Shown here: in pieces, positions 1-8,400 of the stretch
How positions within the stretch are numbered: the first letter of the stretch is position 1
How the letters are laid out: each line of letters begins with the position of its first letter
Assembly: GCA_900769665.1 (NCBI GenBank)
Contig: CAAGHL010000063.1
Location: 1 to 20,537, forward strand
Direction of reading: 5' to 3'
Length of the DNA: 20,537 nt
Source: Clostridia bacterium
GTDB taxonomy: Bacteria; Bacillota; Clostridia; Christensenellales; CAG-314
Made by a program: the position numbers and the translations under genes
Notes under the pieces: model-generated
The model's input: only the letters and a program-made list of their open reading frames with translations
Databases searched by the model: none
What the model was told of the DNA's origin: nothing

Positions 1-133
1 CTTGCGAGGTTGGAGATGGGTGCGAAGGGCGACAACTGGGCGGTGCGTCGCGAGACGAGTGTACAAAGATGTACATGACTGAGCGACCGCCGCCACGTAG
101 TCGGCATGCGTGCACATATACAAGCTCGCCCAC
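1..133. other. Window edge downstream of comF, no supported gene
   Basis: This is the stretch after the comF stop codon, running off the left edge. On the minus strand two overlapping frames stay open to the edge: one from an ATG at 117-115 and one from a GTG about 20 bases earlier. Neither has a convincing ribosome binding site and neither translation resembles a family I recognise. The stretch also holds a small palindrome, TGTACA-AAGA-TGTACA, around 60-75. It could be the first codons of a next gene or plain intergenic DNA. Confidence 0.3.
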
Positions 134-880
134 TTATTTCTCATACACGAAGTACTCCGGTCGCGACGCGACAGTGAGTACTTCGACGTTAATAGCGCCT
201 TTGCGCTTTAACACTTTTGCACACTCGTTTACCGTCGAGCCGGTTGTCTTGATGTCGTCGATAAGTAGCACGCGTTTGCCCTTGACGTCTACGCCGTCCG
301 CCACACGAAAACACCCGATAAGGTTTTCCTTGCGCTCGAACTTGGTCAACTTTTCTTGAGGAGCGGTGTCCTTTATCTTTTGCAAAGCAACGACAAATTT
401 GTCGTTACAATCCATTATATCACAAAATCCGCGCGCAAGCAACTCCGCTTGATTGTATCCGCGCTTTTTGTACGAAGCCGCCGACATCGGCACGCAAGTG
501 ACAACGTCGTACTGTAAACCTTGCTTTTCCGCAAGAAAAACCAAGTACCTTGCAAACACTCTTGCGTACGTTCCGCATGCGGAAAACTTCATACGTAGTA
601 TTGTTTTGCGTACAATTCCGTCGTAGACAAACGCCGAGTAGGCACGGTCGAAGTACATCTTTTCTTCCACGCAGTTACCGCAGTAGTCTTCCTCGCCGTC
701 GATGGCAACGCCGCACCGCTTGCAAGTCTTGCCGTTGTTGAAGGGCAGCTTGGTTCGGCACTCGTCGCAAAAGCCGACTTCGTCAAACACGTCCTTGCCG
801 CAACCGATACAGCGAAACTCCACCGGCGCAAACAACTCGGCAAGCTTGGTGCGCAGTTTGTACCAAAGTGTTCCGCTCAC
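134..880 (-). CDS. comF: ComF family protein (phosphoribosyltransferase-like)
   Basis: Protein of 248 residues, the usual size for the ComF/GntX family. The N-terminal part carries four CxxC pairs (C24/C27, C38/C41, C53/C56, C67/C70), a zinc-ribbon arrangement typical of ComF. The C-terminal half is a type I phosphoribosyltransferase fold, with the PRPP-binding signature VLLIDDIKTTGST at about residues 204-216 and the family motif KKRGYNQAELLA near 138-149. In competent bacteria ComF works in the cytoplasm with the ComFA helicase during uptake of single-stranded DNA; many non-competent Clostridia keep it with an unclear role. The start is GTG at 880, overlapping the recD2 stop as GTGA, which implies translational coupling. 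No competence genes are visible here, so the role in DNA uptake is known for the family, not shown for this gene. Confidence 0.93.
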   Translation of the reverse strand: MSGTLWYKLRTKLAELFAPVEFRCIGCGKDVFDEVGFCDECRTKLPFNNGKTCKRCGVAIDGEEDYCGNCVEEKMYFDRAYSAFVYDGIVRKTILRMKFSACGTYARVFARYLVFLAEKQGLQYDVVTCVPMSAASYKKRGYNQAELLARGFCDIMDCNDKFVVALQKIKDTAPQEKLTKFERKENLIGCFRVADGVDVKGKRVLLIDDIKTTGSTVNECAKVLKRKGAINVEVLTVASRPEYFVYEK

Positions 881-3213
881 TGCAACAAATCCTCCGCGTC
901 GAAGTCAAGCGGCATATCGCCGTCGTACTCGTCTTGCGGTGCGGATTGGTTGTTGCGTGCCTCGGCAGAGAAGTACCGCAAATACTTGGTTTGCTCCTCC
1001 TGCAAAAACCGACACAAATTAGTCGTGCGCGCTGCAATGTAGTTGTTGTGCACCATCATGGCAAGTATCTTTTTGCTACCGACAATTACCACCGCGCGCT
1101 TGGCACGTGTGATTGCCGTGTACAGCAGGTTTTTGTTGATAAGCGTAGGCGGTCCGCTGACGAGAGGTATCACCACCACGTCGAACTCGCTACCTTGGCT
1201 TTTGTGTATGGTAATTGCATATGCAAGTTGCAGGTCGGACAAGTCCGCCTCGCCGTAGGTGGCAAGCCGATTGTCGTCGTACCACACTTCCACAATGCCG
1301 TTGGCGCGGTCGATACTCTTTACAGTGCCGATGTCGCCGTTAAACACGCCTTGCCCCTCTTCGGGTGCGCCCTCGCCGTACTTGACAAAAGGCAACTCGT
1401 AGTCGTTGACCGTTTGCATCACCTTGTCGCCGACCCTAAACAAATTGTTGCCAACGGTGATTTCGTTTTTACCGTAGACGCGCGGATTTATCGCTTCTTG
1501 CAGGCGTTTGTTGATGTTTTCCACACCGCACACGCCGCTTTTTAGCGCGGCAAGCACCTGTATATCCATTGGCGCAACGCCTGTGTAGCCCGGCAACCGC
1601 TTGGTGACAAGCCCGATGACGGTGTCGGCAATTTCGGGGTAATCGGTCAATGCAGTGTAGAAAAAGTCCTTGCTGCGGTTGTTGATTTCCGGCATATGTC
1701 CGTGGTTTATTAGGTGCGCGTTGGACACGATAAGACTGTCTTCGGACTGCCGATAGATGTGCGTGAGGTAGCGGATTTCGATTACGCCGCTACGGATAAC
1801 GTCGGCAAGCACGTTGCCTGCGCCCACGCTGGGCAACTGATCCTTGTCACCCACCAAAATAAGCCGCGCGCCCGAGGGAATTGCGCACAACAGGTTGTAC
1901 ATTATGTTGACATCCACCATGGACACTTCGTCCACGATGACGGCGTCGCACGGCAACGGGTTGGTGCGATTGTACTTGAACAACATCCTGTCTTCGACGG
2001 CTTCAAACCCTAGCATGCGGTGTATCGTCTTCGCCTCGAAACCCGTCGACTGCGTAATACGCTTGCTTGCACGTCCCGTGGGCGCACAAAACAACACTCG
2101 CAACCCTTGCGACGTCAGTATCTGCCCGATACACTTGATTATCGTAGTTTTACCCGTGCCCGGACCGCCCGTAATGACCGTTGCGCCGTTGACCAACGCC
2201 GCCTTGACCGCGCCCGATTGGCTTTCGTGAAACTTGATTTTGTTTATCGTACCAAACTGCGCAATAAGGCTGTCGGCGTCAACCGAAATGCGCTTGACGT
2301 CGTGGTTTAGCGCAACAAGCTTGGCGGCAATACCGCTTTCCAACTTGTAGTAGCGGATGAACGCCACGCAACGACGTCCGTCCACATCGAAGGTTTTTAT
2401 CGAGGGCTCCAACACAAGCTTGGTGAGGGTATCTTCCACAAGTTGCGTATAGTCGTTTAGGTCTATGCCAAGCAACTTGCCGCAACTTTCCAACATGTCG
2501 TCCAACACAAGGTAGGTATTGCCTTCCTTTTCGGCGGAATCCTTGAGGGTGTAGACGATTGCCGCGCGCAAACGAAACTCGCTTTGCGGCTCCACGCCCA
2601 TGGACACGGCGATTTTGTCGGCGGTGAGGAAGCCTACGCCGTCAATGTCGTCTACAAGTCGATAGGGGTTGGCAAGTACCAAACGTTTGGTGTCGGGTCC
2701 GTAGTTGTTGTAGATCTTCATTGCAAGGTTGGTGGTCATTCCGTAGCCTTGCAAAAACATTATTTGCTCCTGCATTTGTTTGAGCGAGGACACGGCGTTG
2801 GCAATTTCCATGGCTTTCTTTTTGGAAATACCCTTGACCTTGGCAAGTTGCATGGGGTTGTTTTCTATCACGCCGAAGGTGTCGTCGCCGAACATGTCGT
2901 AGATGTTTTGCGCAGTCACGCCGCCCACGCCCTTGACCAAGCCGCTGGACAGGTACTTGATTATGCCGTCCTTGCTTGTGGGGTTGTTGAGGGTGTAACT
3001 GTCTGCAACTATTTGCTCGCCGTACTGTCGGTGCATCACTTTGTGACCGTTGACGGTAAGTATCGCGCCGACGGAAAGGTTGGCAAAAGTACCGACGCAG
3101 GTTGCCTTGCCTCCGTCGATAAGCTCCAACACCAATACGGTGTAGCCTGTGTCGTCATTGCGAAATACAATGCCCGCCACCGTACCTTTTACCGTTACTT
3201 TGATTTCACCCAT
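877..3213 (-). CDS. recD2: RecD2-type ATP-dependent DNA helicase (SF1B)
   Basis: Protein of 778 residues. RecD2 is the RecBC-independent RecD-like 5'-3' helicase common in Bacillota, of about 740-800 residues, with roles in replication-fork and mismatch-repair-linked DNA maintenance. Visible features in order: N-terminal OB-like domain (MGEIKVTVKGTVAGIVFRN), helix-hairpin-helix region around 100-200 (for example VKGISKKKA), Walker A GGPGTGKTT with the lysine at about 355, Walker B/motif II DEVSMVD at about 428-434, motif III GDKDQLPSVG, the late SH3-like motif AITIHKSQGSEF, and motif VI YTAITRAKR near the end. No RecB or RecC gene is present, consistent with RecD2. The ATG at 3213 follows GGAG at 7 bases' distance. 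Its stop overlaps the comF start by 4 bases. Confidence 0.96.
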   Translation of the reverse strand: MGEIKVTVKGTVAGIVFRNDDTGYTVLVLELIDGGKATCVGTFANLSVGAILTVNGHKVMHRQYGEQIVADSYTLNNPTSKDGIIKYLSSGLVKGVGGVTAQNIYDMFGDDTFGVIENNPMQLAKVKGISKKKAMEIANAVSSLKQMQEQIMFLQGYGMTTNLAMKIYNNYGPDTKRLVLANPYRLVDDIDGVGFLTADKIAVSMGVEPQSEFRLRAAIVYTLKDSAEKEGNTYLVLDDMLESCGKLLGIDLNDYTQLVEDTLTKLVLEPSIKTFDVDGRRCVAFIRYYKLESGIAAKLVALNHDVKRISVDADSLIAQFGTINKIKFHESQSGAVKAALVNGATVITGGPGTGKTTIIKCIGQILTSQGLRVLFCAPTGRASKRITQSTGFEAKTIHRMLGFEAVEDRMLFKYNRTNPLPCDAVIVDEVSMVDVNIMYNLLCAIPSGARLILVGDKDQLPSVGAGNVLADVIRSGVIEIRYLTHIYRQSEDSLIVSNAHLINHGHMPEINNRSKDFFYTALTDYPEIADTVIGLVTKRLPGYTGVAPMDIQVLAALKSGVCGVENINKRLQEAINPRVYGKNEITVGNNLFRVGDKVMQTVNDYELPFVKYGEGAPEEGQGVFNGDIGTVKSIDRANGIVEVWYDDNRLATYGEADLSDLQLAYAITIHKSQGSEFDVVVIPLVSGPPTLINKNLLYTAITRAKRAVVIVGSKKILAMMVHNNYIAARTTNLCRFLQEEQTKYLRYFSAEARNNQSAPQDEYDGDMPLDFDAEDLLQ

Positions 3214-3235
3214 TTGTCCGCTCCGAGCAAATATT

Positions 3236-3265
3236 TATACAGCCGAGTTTGCGTTTTTGTTTCAA
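3236..3265 (-). promoter_or_regulatory. Possible sigma-A promoter for recD2-comF
   Basis: Read on the minus strand, TTGAAA (3265-3260) is followed after 18 bases by TGTATA (3241-3236), overlapping an alternative TATAAA two bases further on. It lies about 25 bases before the recD2 ATG. The match is only moderate in an AT-rich stretch. The metK terminator-like hairpin upstream supports a separate promoter here, because metK and recD2 are 240 bases apart. Confidence 0.35.
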
Positions 3266-3405
3266 TTTTATTGCCGATGTCGTGTTTAATTAGCCGCACG
3301 TGTAGTCGCACACGCACAAAGAAAATATTTTTTGCACGCGGTTTATCGCACTTGCAAAGCGTTTGCGCACCATCGGTTTTGCGACAATTGTCCATATACC
3401 AAGCA

Positions 3406-3436
3406 ACACTTTCGACGTTTTAAGCGCCGAAAGTGT
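3406..3436 (-). terminator. Terminator-like hairpin after metK
   Basis: Read on the minus strand, a 12-base-pair stem (ACACTTTCGGCG pairing with CGTCGAAAGTGT, one G-U pair) closes a 7-base loop, 18 bases after the metK stop codon. The bases that follow are TGCTTGG, so the U-tract is poor. It is probably the end of the metK transcript, either as a weak intrinsic terminator or as a 3'-end protecting hairpin. Confidence 0.6.
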
Positions 3437-3453
3437 GCCGAAGTAATGATATG

Positions 3454-4644
3454 TCAGTTGTTTTGTACGTACTTTTTGAGGTCGTCCGCCTTGTCCAATG
3501 CCTCCCAAGGGAAGCCTTCTCGACCGAAGTGACCGTAACTTGCCGTAGCCTCGTAGATGGGACGTTGAAGTTGGAATTTGCCAATGATTGCGCGAGGACG
3601 AAGGTCAAATTCCTCGCCGATGATTTCCGCCAAAGCACCGTCGGAAACCTTGCCGGTGCCATAGGTATCCACGTCGATACTGACGGGTTTACTGCGACCG
3701 ATTGCGTAGCTGACTTGCAGCTGGATGCGGTCGGCAAGACCTGCCGCCACGATGTTTTTGCAGATGTAGCGCGCCATGTATGCAGCAGAGCGGTCCACCT
3801 TGGTGGGGTCCTTTCCGCTAAATGCGCCGCCGCCGTGAGCGCAGTAACCGCCGTAGGTGTCGACGATTATTTTGCGCCCCGTCAGTCCGCTGTCCGCCGC
3901 GGGTCCGCCGATTTCAAAACGTCCCGTGGGGTTGATGTAGTACTTGGTTTGGTCGTCCAACAGCTCGATGGGGACAACCTTGCGGATGACGTGCTCGATC
4001 ATGTCGGAGGCGATTTGCGCCGTGCTTACGTCTGCGCCGTGTTGCGTGCTGAGCACGATTGTGTCCACACGCACGGGCTTGTCGTTTTCGTCGTACTCCA
4101 CCGTCACTTGGCACTTGCCGTCGGGGCGAAGGTACTTCAACTCGCCGCTTTTGCGAACTTCGGCAAGGCGACGGCTGATACGTTGTGCCAGCGTGATTGC
4201 CATGGGCATGTACTCGGGGGTTTCGTTGCAAGCGTAGCCGAACATCATGCCTTGGTCGCCTGCGCCGTACATATCCAGTATTTCGCCGCGGTCACGGTAC
4301 TCGTCGGACTTGTCCACGCCACGTGCGATATCGGGCGATTGCTTGTCTAGCGAGATGATTACGCCGCAACTGTCGGCGTCGAAACCATACTTGGCACGAG
4401 TGTAACCGATGTTACGCACCGTGTTGCGCACGATTTGAGCGTAATCCACAACCGCAGTCGTGGTTATTTGTCCCATCACGAACACCGTGCCCGTGCATAC
4501 GACGGTTTCGCATGCAACGCGTGCGTCGGGGTCAAGCGCGAGGATGGCGTCTAGTATGGCGTCGGAAATTTGGTCGCACATTTTGTCGGGATGACCTTCG
4601 GTTACGCTTTCGGACGTAAAGTATCTGTGTTTGTTGGGTTTCAT
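3454..4644 (-). CDS. metK: S-adenosylmethionine synthetase (methionine adenosyltransferase)
   Basis: Cytoplasmic enzyme that makes S-adenosylmethionine from methionine and ATP, as a homodimer or tetramer with Mg and K ions. The 396 residues match the normal family length of 380-400. Signatures: GHPDK at 17-21 in the N-terminal ATP site (after FTSESVTE), the family signature hexapeptide region GAGDQGMMFGYA near 127-138, and the glycine-rich GGGAFSGKDPTKVDRSAAY loop near 270-288. All three MAT domains are present and complete. The ATG at 4644 is preceded by AAGGAG at 6 bases' spacing. The leader carries a SAM-I riboswitch plus terminator, so expression should fall when SAM is plentiful. It stands as a single-gene unit. 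Confidence 0.98.
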   Translation of the reverse strand: MKPNKHRYFTSESVTEGHPDKMCDQISDAILDAILALDPDARVACETVVCTGTVFVMGQITTTAVVDYAQIVRNTVRNIGYTRAKYGFDADSCGVIISLDKQSPDIARGVDKSDEYRDRGEILDMYGAGDQGMMFGYACNETPEYMPMAITLAQRISRRLAEVRKSGELKYLRPDGKCQVTVEYDENDKPVRVDTIVLSTQHGADVSTAQIASDMIEHVIRKVVPIELLDDQTKYYINPTGRFEIGGPAADSGLTGRKIIVDTYGGYCAHGGGAFSGKDPTKVDRSAAYMARYICKNIVAAGLADRIQLQVSYAIGRSKPVSIDVDTYGTGKVSDGALAEIIGEEFDLRPRAIIGKFQLQRPIYEATASYGHFGREGFPWEALDKADDLKKYVQNN

Positions 4645-4688
4645 TAGTTTCTCCTTTCAACCATCGAAGGCGTTTTTGTGTTTTTCGC

Positions 4689-4718
4689 AAAAAAAAAATC
4701 CTGCCCCTTCGGACAAGA
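4689..4718 (-). terminator. Riboswitch-controlled intrinsic terminator in the metK leader
   Basis: Read on the minus strand, an 8-base-pair stem TCTTGTCC / GGGCAGGA (two G-U pairs) with a GAAG loop is followed directly by ten T residues. It lies between the SAM-I aptamer and the metK start, about 45 bases before the ATG. This is the expected expression platform: SAM binding would stabilise the aptamer P1 stem and allow this terminator to form. The antiterminator pairing was not worked out base by base. Confidence 0.9.
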
Positions 4719-4742
4719 CTGCGCAAAAAAGCACTTCGCCGT

Positions 4743-4860
4743 CCCATCTTTCAAGACGCGCCGATGTAGAGTTCGGTTGTCTTGCGGAAATTAGCACCTA
4801 ACGATATTTTTTAGGTTGCTGTGACGTCACGGAGTCCGTCTCTCGGTCACTCTCGATAGG
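4743..4860 (-). promoter_or_regulatory. SAM-I (S-box) riboswitch aptamer controlling metK
   Basis: The minus strand reads through the SAM-I landmarks in order. P1 is CCTATC at the 5' end pairing with GATGGG at the 3' end. Next come GAGAGTGACCGAGAGAC (P2 and the kink-turn region), the conserved AGCAACC, P3 CCTAA/TTAGG, the conserved GTGCTAATTTCC, P4 CAAGAC/GTCTTG, and the closing GAAAGATGGG. This matches the class that senses S-adenosylmethionine in front of methionine and SAM genes in Bacillota. It starts a few bases after the predicted transcription start and is followed by an intrinsic terminator, so control by premature termination is expected. The P2b hairpin looks short (ACGG/CCGT), and I could not confirm the usual loop pseudoknot by eye. 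Confidence 0.92.
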
Positions 4861-4871
4861 GTTGTGGAAAT

Positions 4872-4900
4872 ATTTTACCACTGTCGTCGCTATTTGTCAA
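4872..4900 (-). promoter_or_regulatory. Sigma-A promoter of metK
   Basis: Read on the minus strand, a perfect -35 box TTGACA (4900-4895) is followed after exactly 17 bases by TAAAAT (4877-4872), one mismatch from the -10 consensus. Transcription would begin around 4865, a few bases before the first aptamer base at 4860. The fit of position and spacing to the riboswitch makes this a confident call. Confidence 0.88.
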
Positions 4901-4960
4901 TTGCTTACACGCATTTATGCGACGGCATACACTTAGTTGCCACCGAAATTCACAGCCGTT

Positions 4961-5220
4961 TTACCCTTCCTCTACCACTATCGGTCGGGATTGAAACTCA
5001 TCGCGCCATTCAATCGACAAGTCTAAGACCACACCAATGTAGTAGTCGCCGTAATACGCCTTGCCGTCGTAACTGTTTTTGTAGAGTTTGTCGGCTGATA
5101 GTCCGCGCAAACGTACAAAACGGAAGCAATCTTTTTGACATTTGACGTTAGTCGAAAGTACAAGACTTGTTGACTTGTCCTTGACTACAAACTACACGAC
5201 ACCATACTTGCCGTCGATAC
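4961..5220 (-). pseudogene. Remnant of a GH36 alpha-galactosidase gene (C-terminal end only)
   Basis: The minus strand holds an 86-codon stretch ending in TAA at 4963-4961 that reads like the C-terminus of a family GH36 alpha-galactosidase. It contains FVVKDKSTSLVLS, then RFVRLRGLSADKLY, then YYGDYYIGVVLDLS, then FQSRPVIVVEEG at the end. These fit the GH36 C-terminal beta-domain patterns (DKS, RLkGLdpdklY, GdylmnvGL, SrliVLE). A TAG at 5194-5192 interrupts the frame near the start. Further upstream the frame is closed by TGA and the sequence turns AT-rich, with no catalytic domain. About 650 residues of a normal enzyme are missing, so this is a deletion remnant, not a gene. Family assignment is from memory of the motifs, without a search. 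Confidence 0.75.
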
Positions 5221-5377
5221 ATTTTCACACCCTTTTCCACGGTAAAAATATAGTCAAAATCGGGTTAATTACACCTTCCACAAACAAGCCCCCTCCCCCA
5301 GACTTTTACTGTTTTTTTTCCAAAATAACAAAAAAAGTCAATAAATGTCCAGTAATAAAACGTTTAGTGCCTTGAAT

Positions 5378-5405
5378 TTGCACTTCCAATAGTCTAAACT
5401 ATAAT
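5378..5405 (+). promoter_or_regulatory. Sigma-A promoter of the large DUF1680 enzyme gene
   Basis: TTGCAC (5378-5383) and a perfect TATAAT (5400-5405) are separated by 16 bases. Transcription would start near 5412, giving a leader of about 75 bases before the ATG. The promoter is bracketed by a 6-base inverted repeat, CCTTGA at 5370-5375 and TCAAGG at 5405-5410, which could be part of an operator. The AT-rich stretch from 5221 to 5370 before it holds short A and T runs and C runs but no other feature I can name. Confidence 0.7.
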
Positions 5406-5445
5406 CAAGGTAAAAGTACTAAGCTTATTTACCAAGAACCTAAAT

Positions 5446-5463
5446 CGTTTGACATATCAAACG
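5446..5463 (+). promoter_or_regulatory. 18-base palindrome in the leader, possible operator or RNA hairpin
   Basis: CGTTTGACATATCAAACG is a perfect inverted repeat with 7-base arms around CATA. It lies about 35 bases after the predicted transcription start and 8 bases before the AGGAGG ribosome binding site (5472-5477) of the ATG at 5486. The size and symmetry suit a dimeric repressor operator of the LacI or GntR kind often found on sugar-use genes. In RNA it could instead form a small hairpin next to the ribosome binding site. No second copy was noticed elsewhere in the window. Confidence 0.45.
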
Positions 5464-5485
5464 TACCAAACAGGAGGAAAGGAAA

Positions 5486-8400
5486 ATGACACAGACAAGA
5501 AAAATTTCGATGTTTGTCCTTGCAGTGTTGCTTTCGGTTGCTTTGCTGTCGGCTTTGTTAATATGGGGTGGGGAGAATCTCGAACACGTTTCTGCCGCAG
5601 ACTCCATGATTTACAGTTTGAACTTCGCCGACGAAGGAAACCGAGGTAAGAATACCGCAGGTACATCACACGCCGACGCTACGATAGTTTCGGCCACCGG
5701 CGTAGATTACGTTGCCGATGCGATACAAGGCAAAACGGCAATTTCTTTCACATCGGAAGGAACGAGAATAAACTACCTTACTCTACCCGGCTCGGTGATG
5801 AACAACGACAGCGTAACAATCGCAGGTTGGTTTTACGTTTCGAGCTCGCTGCCGAACTGGTCACGTATAGCGGAAGTTTACGTCAACAACGACAACCTGA
5901 TGAGCATTATGCCCTATGCACCAAACTGGTACAACGGGTTGCACGTATACTGCAAAATGAACGGACAAATCGTAACCGGTGCAAACAATGTCGAAAATAT
6001 GTTTTTCGGCGGCGGTAGGGAGGGCGCAGCGTACAACACACCCGCTTTTGACGGCATTTTGCCCGTTTACGACGGTTGGACGCACTACGCTTACGAATTT
6101 ACCAAAGACGGATTTAAGTATTACCAAAACGGACAACTTACTCTTTCCAAGGAAGGAGACTTTACGGCAAGTAAATTCTTCGCGGAAAGCGGAAACGTCG
6201 TATTCGGCGCAACGTTTTTGGACGGAACGCCCGACTTCACAGGCAAGTACGCCGACATCCGCGTTTACAACAAGGCGTTAAGTTCCGACGAAATAAAGAG
6301 CGAGTACAATTTCTCTTACAACGACTTTTTGTCGGCGAGCTACGATTTCGAAAGCGGCACAAAGGACAGCGTCCGCGGATATGACGGAACATTGTGCGGA
6401 AACGCGCAAGTCAAGCAAGCCTACGACAGCACAAGCAACGTATTGTATCTTGACGGCTCGGCGCCCGACGGCAACGAGAACAGGCGCACCAAAACATCGA
6501 TGGAAATCCCAATCAAATTGCTTAGCGGACACAGACAAGTATCCGTTTCCATGGATTTGTATGTCGACTCCGAGTGCGGCTCCTACTCACGCGCGTTTGC
6601 ATTCGAAACGGGCAAAGAACAATTTTTCTGTTTAGGTGCCAAGTGGGAAGGCAATCCGCTCAACAGTTTCCGCTTTACCACAAACAATGCTACTTCCGTC
6701 GTTGCACTTGACGTCAATACTGCATTCAACAAGTGGGTAAACCTGACCTTTACAACGGACGGCAACAAAGCGCAAGTGTTTGTAGACGGTATACCGACAG
6801 CAACAATAGACAACTTCAACTACACCGACTCCATCTTCTGGGAAGGAACTTCTATTTTCAGTATAGGAAAAACGGCAGTTTGGGACGACGCCCCGATGAA
6901 AGGAGCAGTGGACAATATCAAGATTTGGCAAGTCGCTCTTTCCGAAACCGACGTGTTGAAGGAACTCGGCATATCAGACATCGCCGACCACAAAACGGCG
7001 GTAGACAAAGTTGCGGAAAAATTTGCAATCAACTACGACGGTGACGCAGCAACAATTTCACTTCCGTCCAATGCGGGCGAAGGCGTAACGGTAAGTTACA
7101 CTTTTTCCGGTGACGCAATTACCTCAGAAGGCAATGTAGCACACACCAACGTTCCGCAAGAAGTAATCGTGACGGCAACTTTCAAAAGAGGAGACTACCA
7201 AGTGAGCAAAAATTACACCGTTACCGTCAACGCAAAGGTAATAGAAAATCCTTCAATAGTAAATGACTCGACGCTTGACGCCGTCAAATTCAACGACTCC
7301 TACTACAAGGGATTGATGACAACCAACCTTGACTACATGATGAAGTTAGACAAGGACAGGCTGTTGTACAACTACCGCAGAATAGCCGGTTTGGATACCA
7401 AGGGCGCAAAAAGCTACGGCGCATGGATTGCTCCCGAGGGCGGCGGATCCGGACAATTTGAAACGCACTACGTCATTGCCCTTGCCAAAGCAAGTCAAAC
7501 CATGCCGGAATACAGCTACAACGGCGAAACCGTATTGCAACGGCTAAACTACATGGTGACGGCAATGAGAGAGTGTCAAGTTGCTTTTGCGGCAAAATAT
7601 CCTGCGGAAGCAGGCTACTTGGGCGCAATCATAATCGATCAATACGACGCACTTGCCGAAGGTAGAGACCATGCTTCCGACGGAAGCAATATTTGGGTTC
7701 CTTGGTACTTCCACCACAAAACCCTCGAAATGGCTCTTGACGTTTACAACTGTGCCGCCGACGAAAGCTTGCGCGCAGTGGGCTTGCAAATACTCAAAGA
7801 CGCCGCCGATTGGACATACAACAAGATGTCTTCCTACACCGAAGACGTCCGCGCAAAAATACTTGTACGCCGCGAATACGGCGGAATGGCGGAAGTCCTC
7901 TACCAAATTTACGGTGTTACAAAAAATGTCAAACACTTCAAGGCGGCAGGCTACTTTGAAGAAAAGGCATTGCTTGACAACATACACGACAACATCGACA
8001 TCCTAAAAGGATTGCACGCCAACACCACTATCCCCAAGTTTTTGGGTGCGGCAGCCGCATATGAAGCGACAGGCAACGAATACTACAAGACAATTGCCGT
8101 AAATGCATTCGAAATGATCTTTGCCCGTTGCTACGTCAACGGCAGTACCGGACGCGCTGAATTTTGGCTGGACGAAAAAGGCACGCTTACGCCGTCTAAG
8201 GACTCCTCCGAAACATGCTGTACCTACAACATGATTAAGTTGGCAGACTACTTGTACCGTTGGTCGGGCGAAAAGAAATACCTCGATTACATTGAAAACG
8301 CCTACCAAAACCATATTTTGGCTTCAATGGCACCCGATACGGGACTGAAAACATACCTTACCAACATGGACTTCGGCTACTACAAGATTTACCATACGCC

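Noticed and set aside
5300..5339. AT-rich inverted repeat GACTTTT / AAAAGTC
   Set aside because: The arms are short and A/T-rich with a 26-base gap, so the match is easily due to chance.
4864..5375. Two plus-strand open frames of 93 and 77 codons before the large enzyme gene
   Set aside because: They lie opposite the metK promoter and the GH36 remnant, lack ribosome binding sites, and have the composition of shadow frames.
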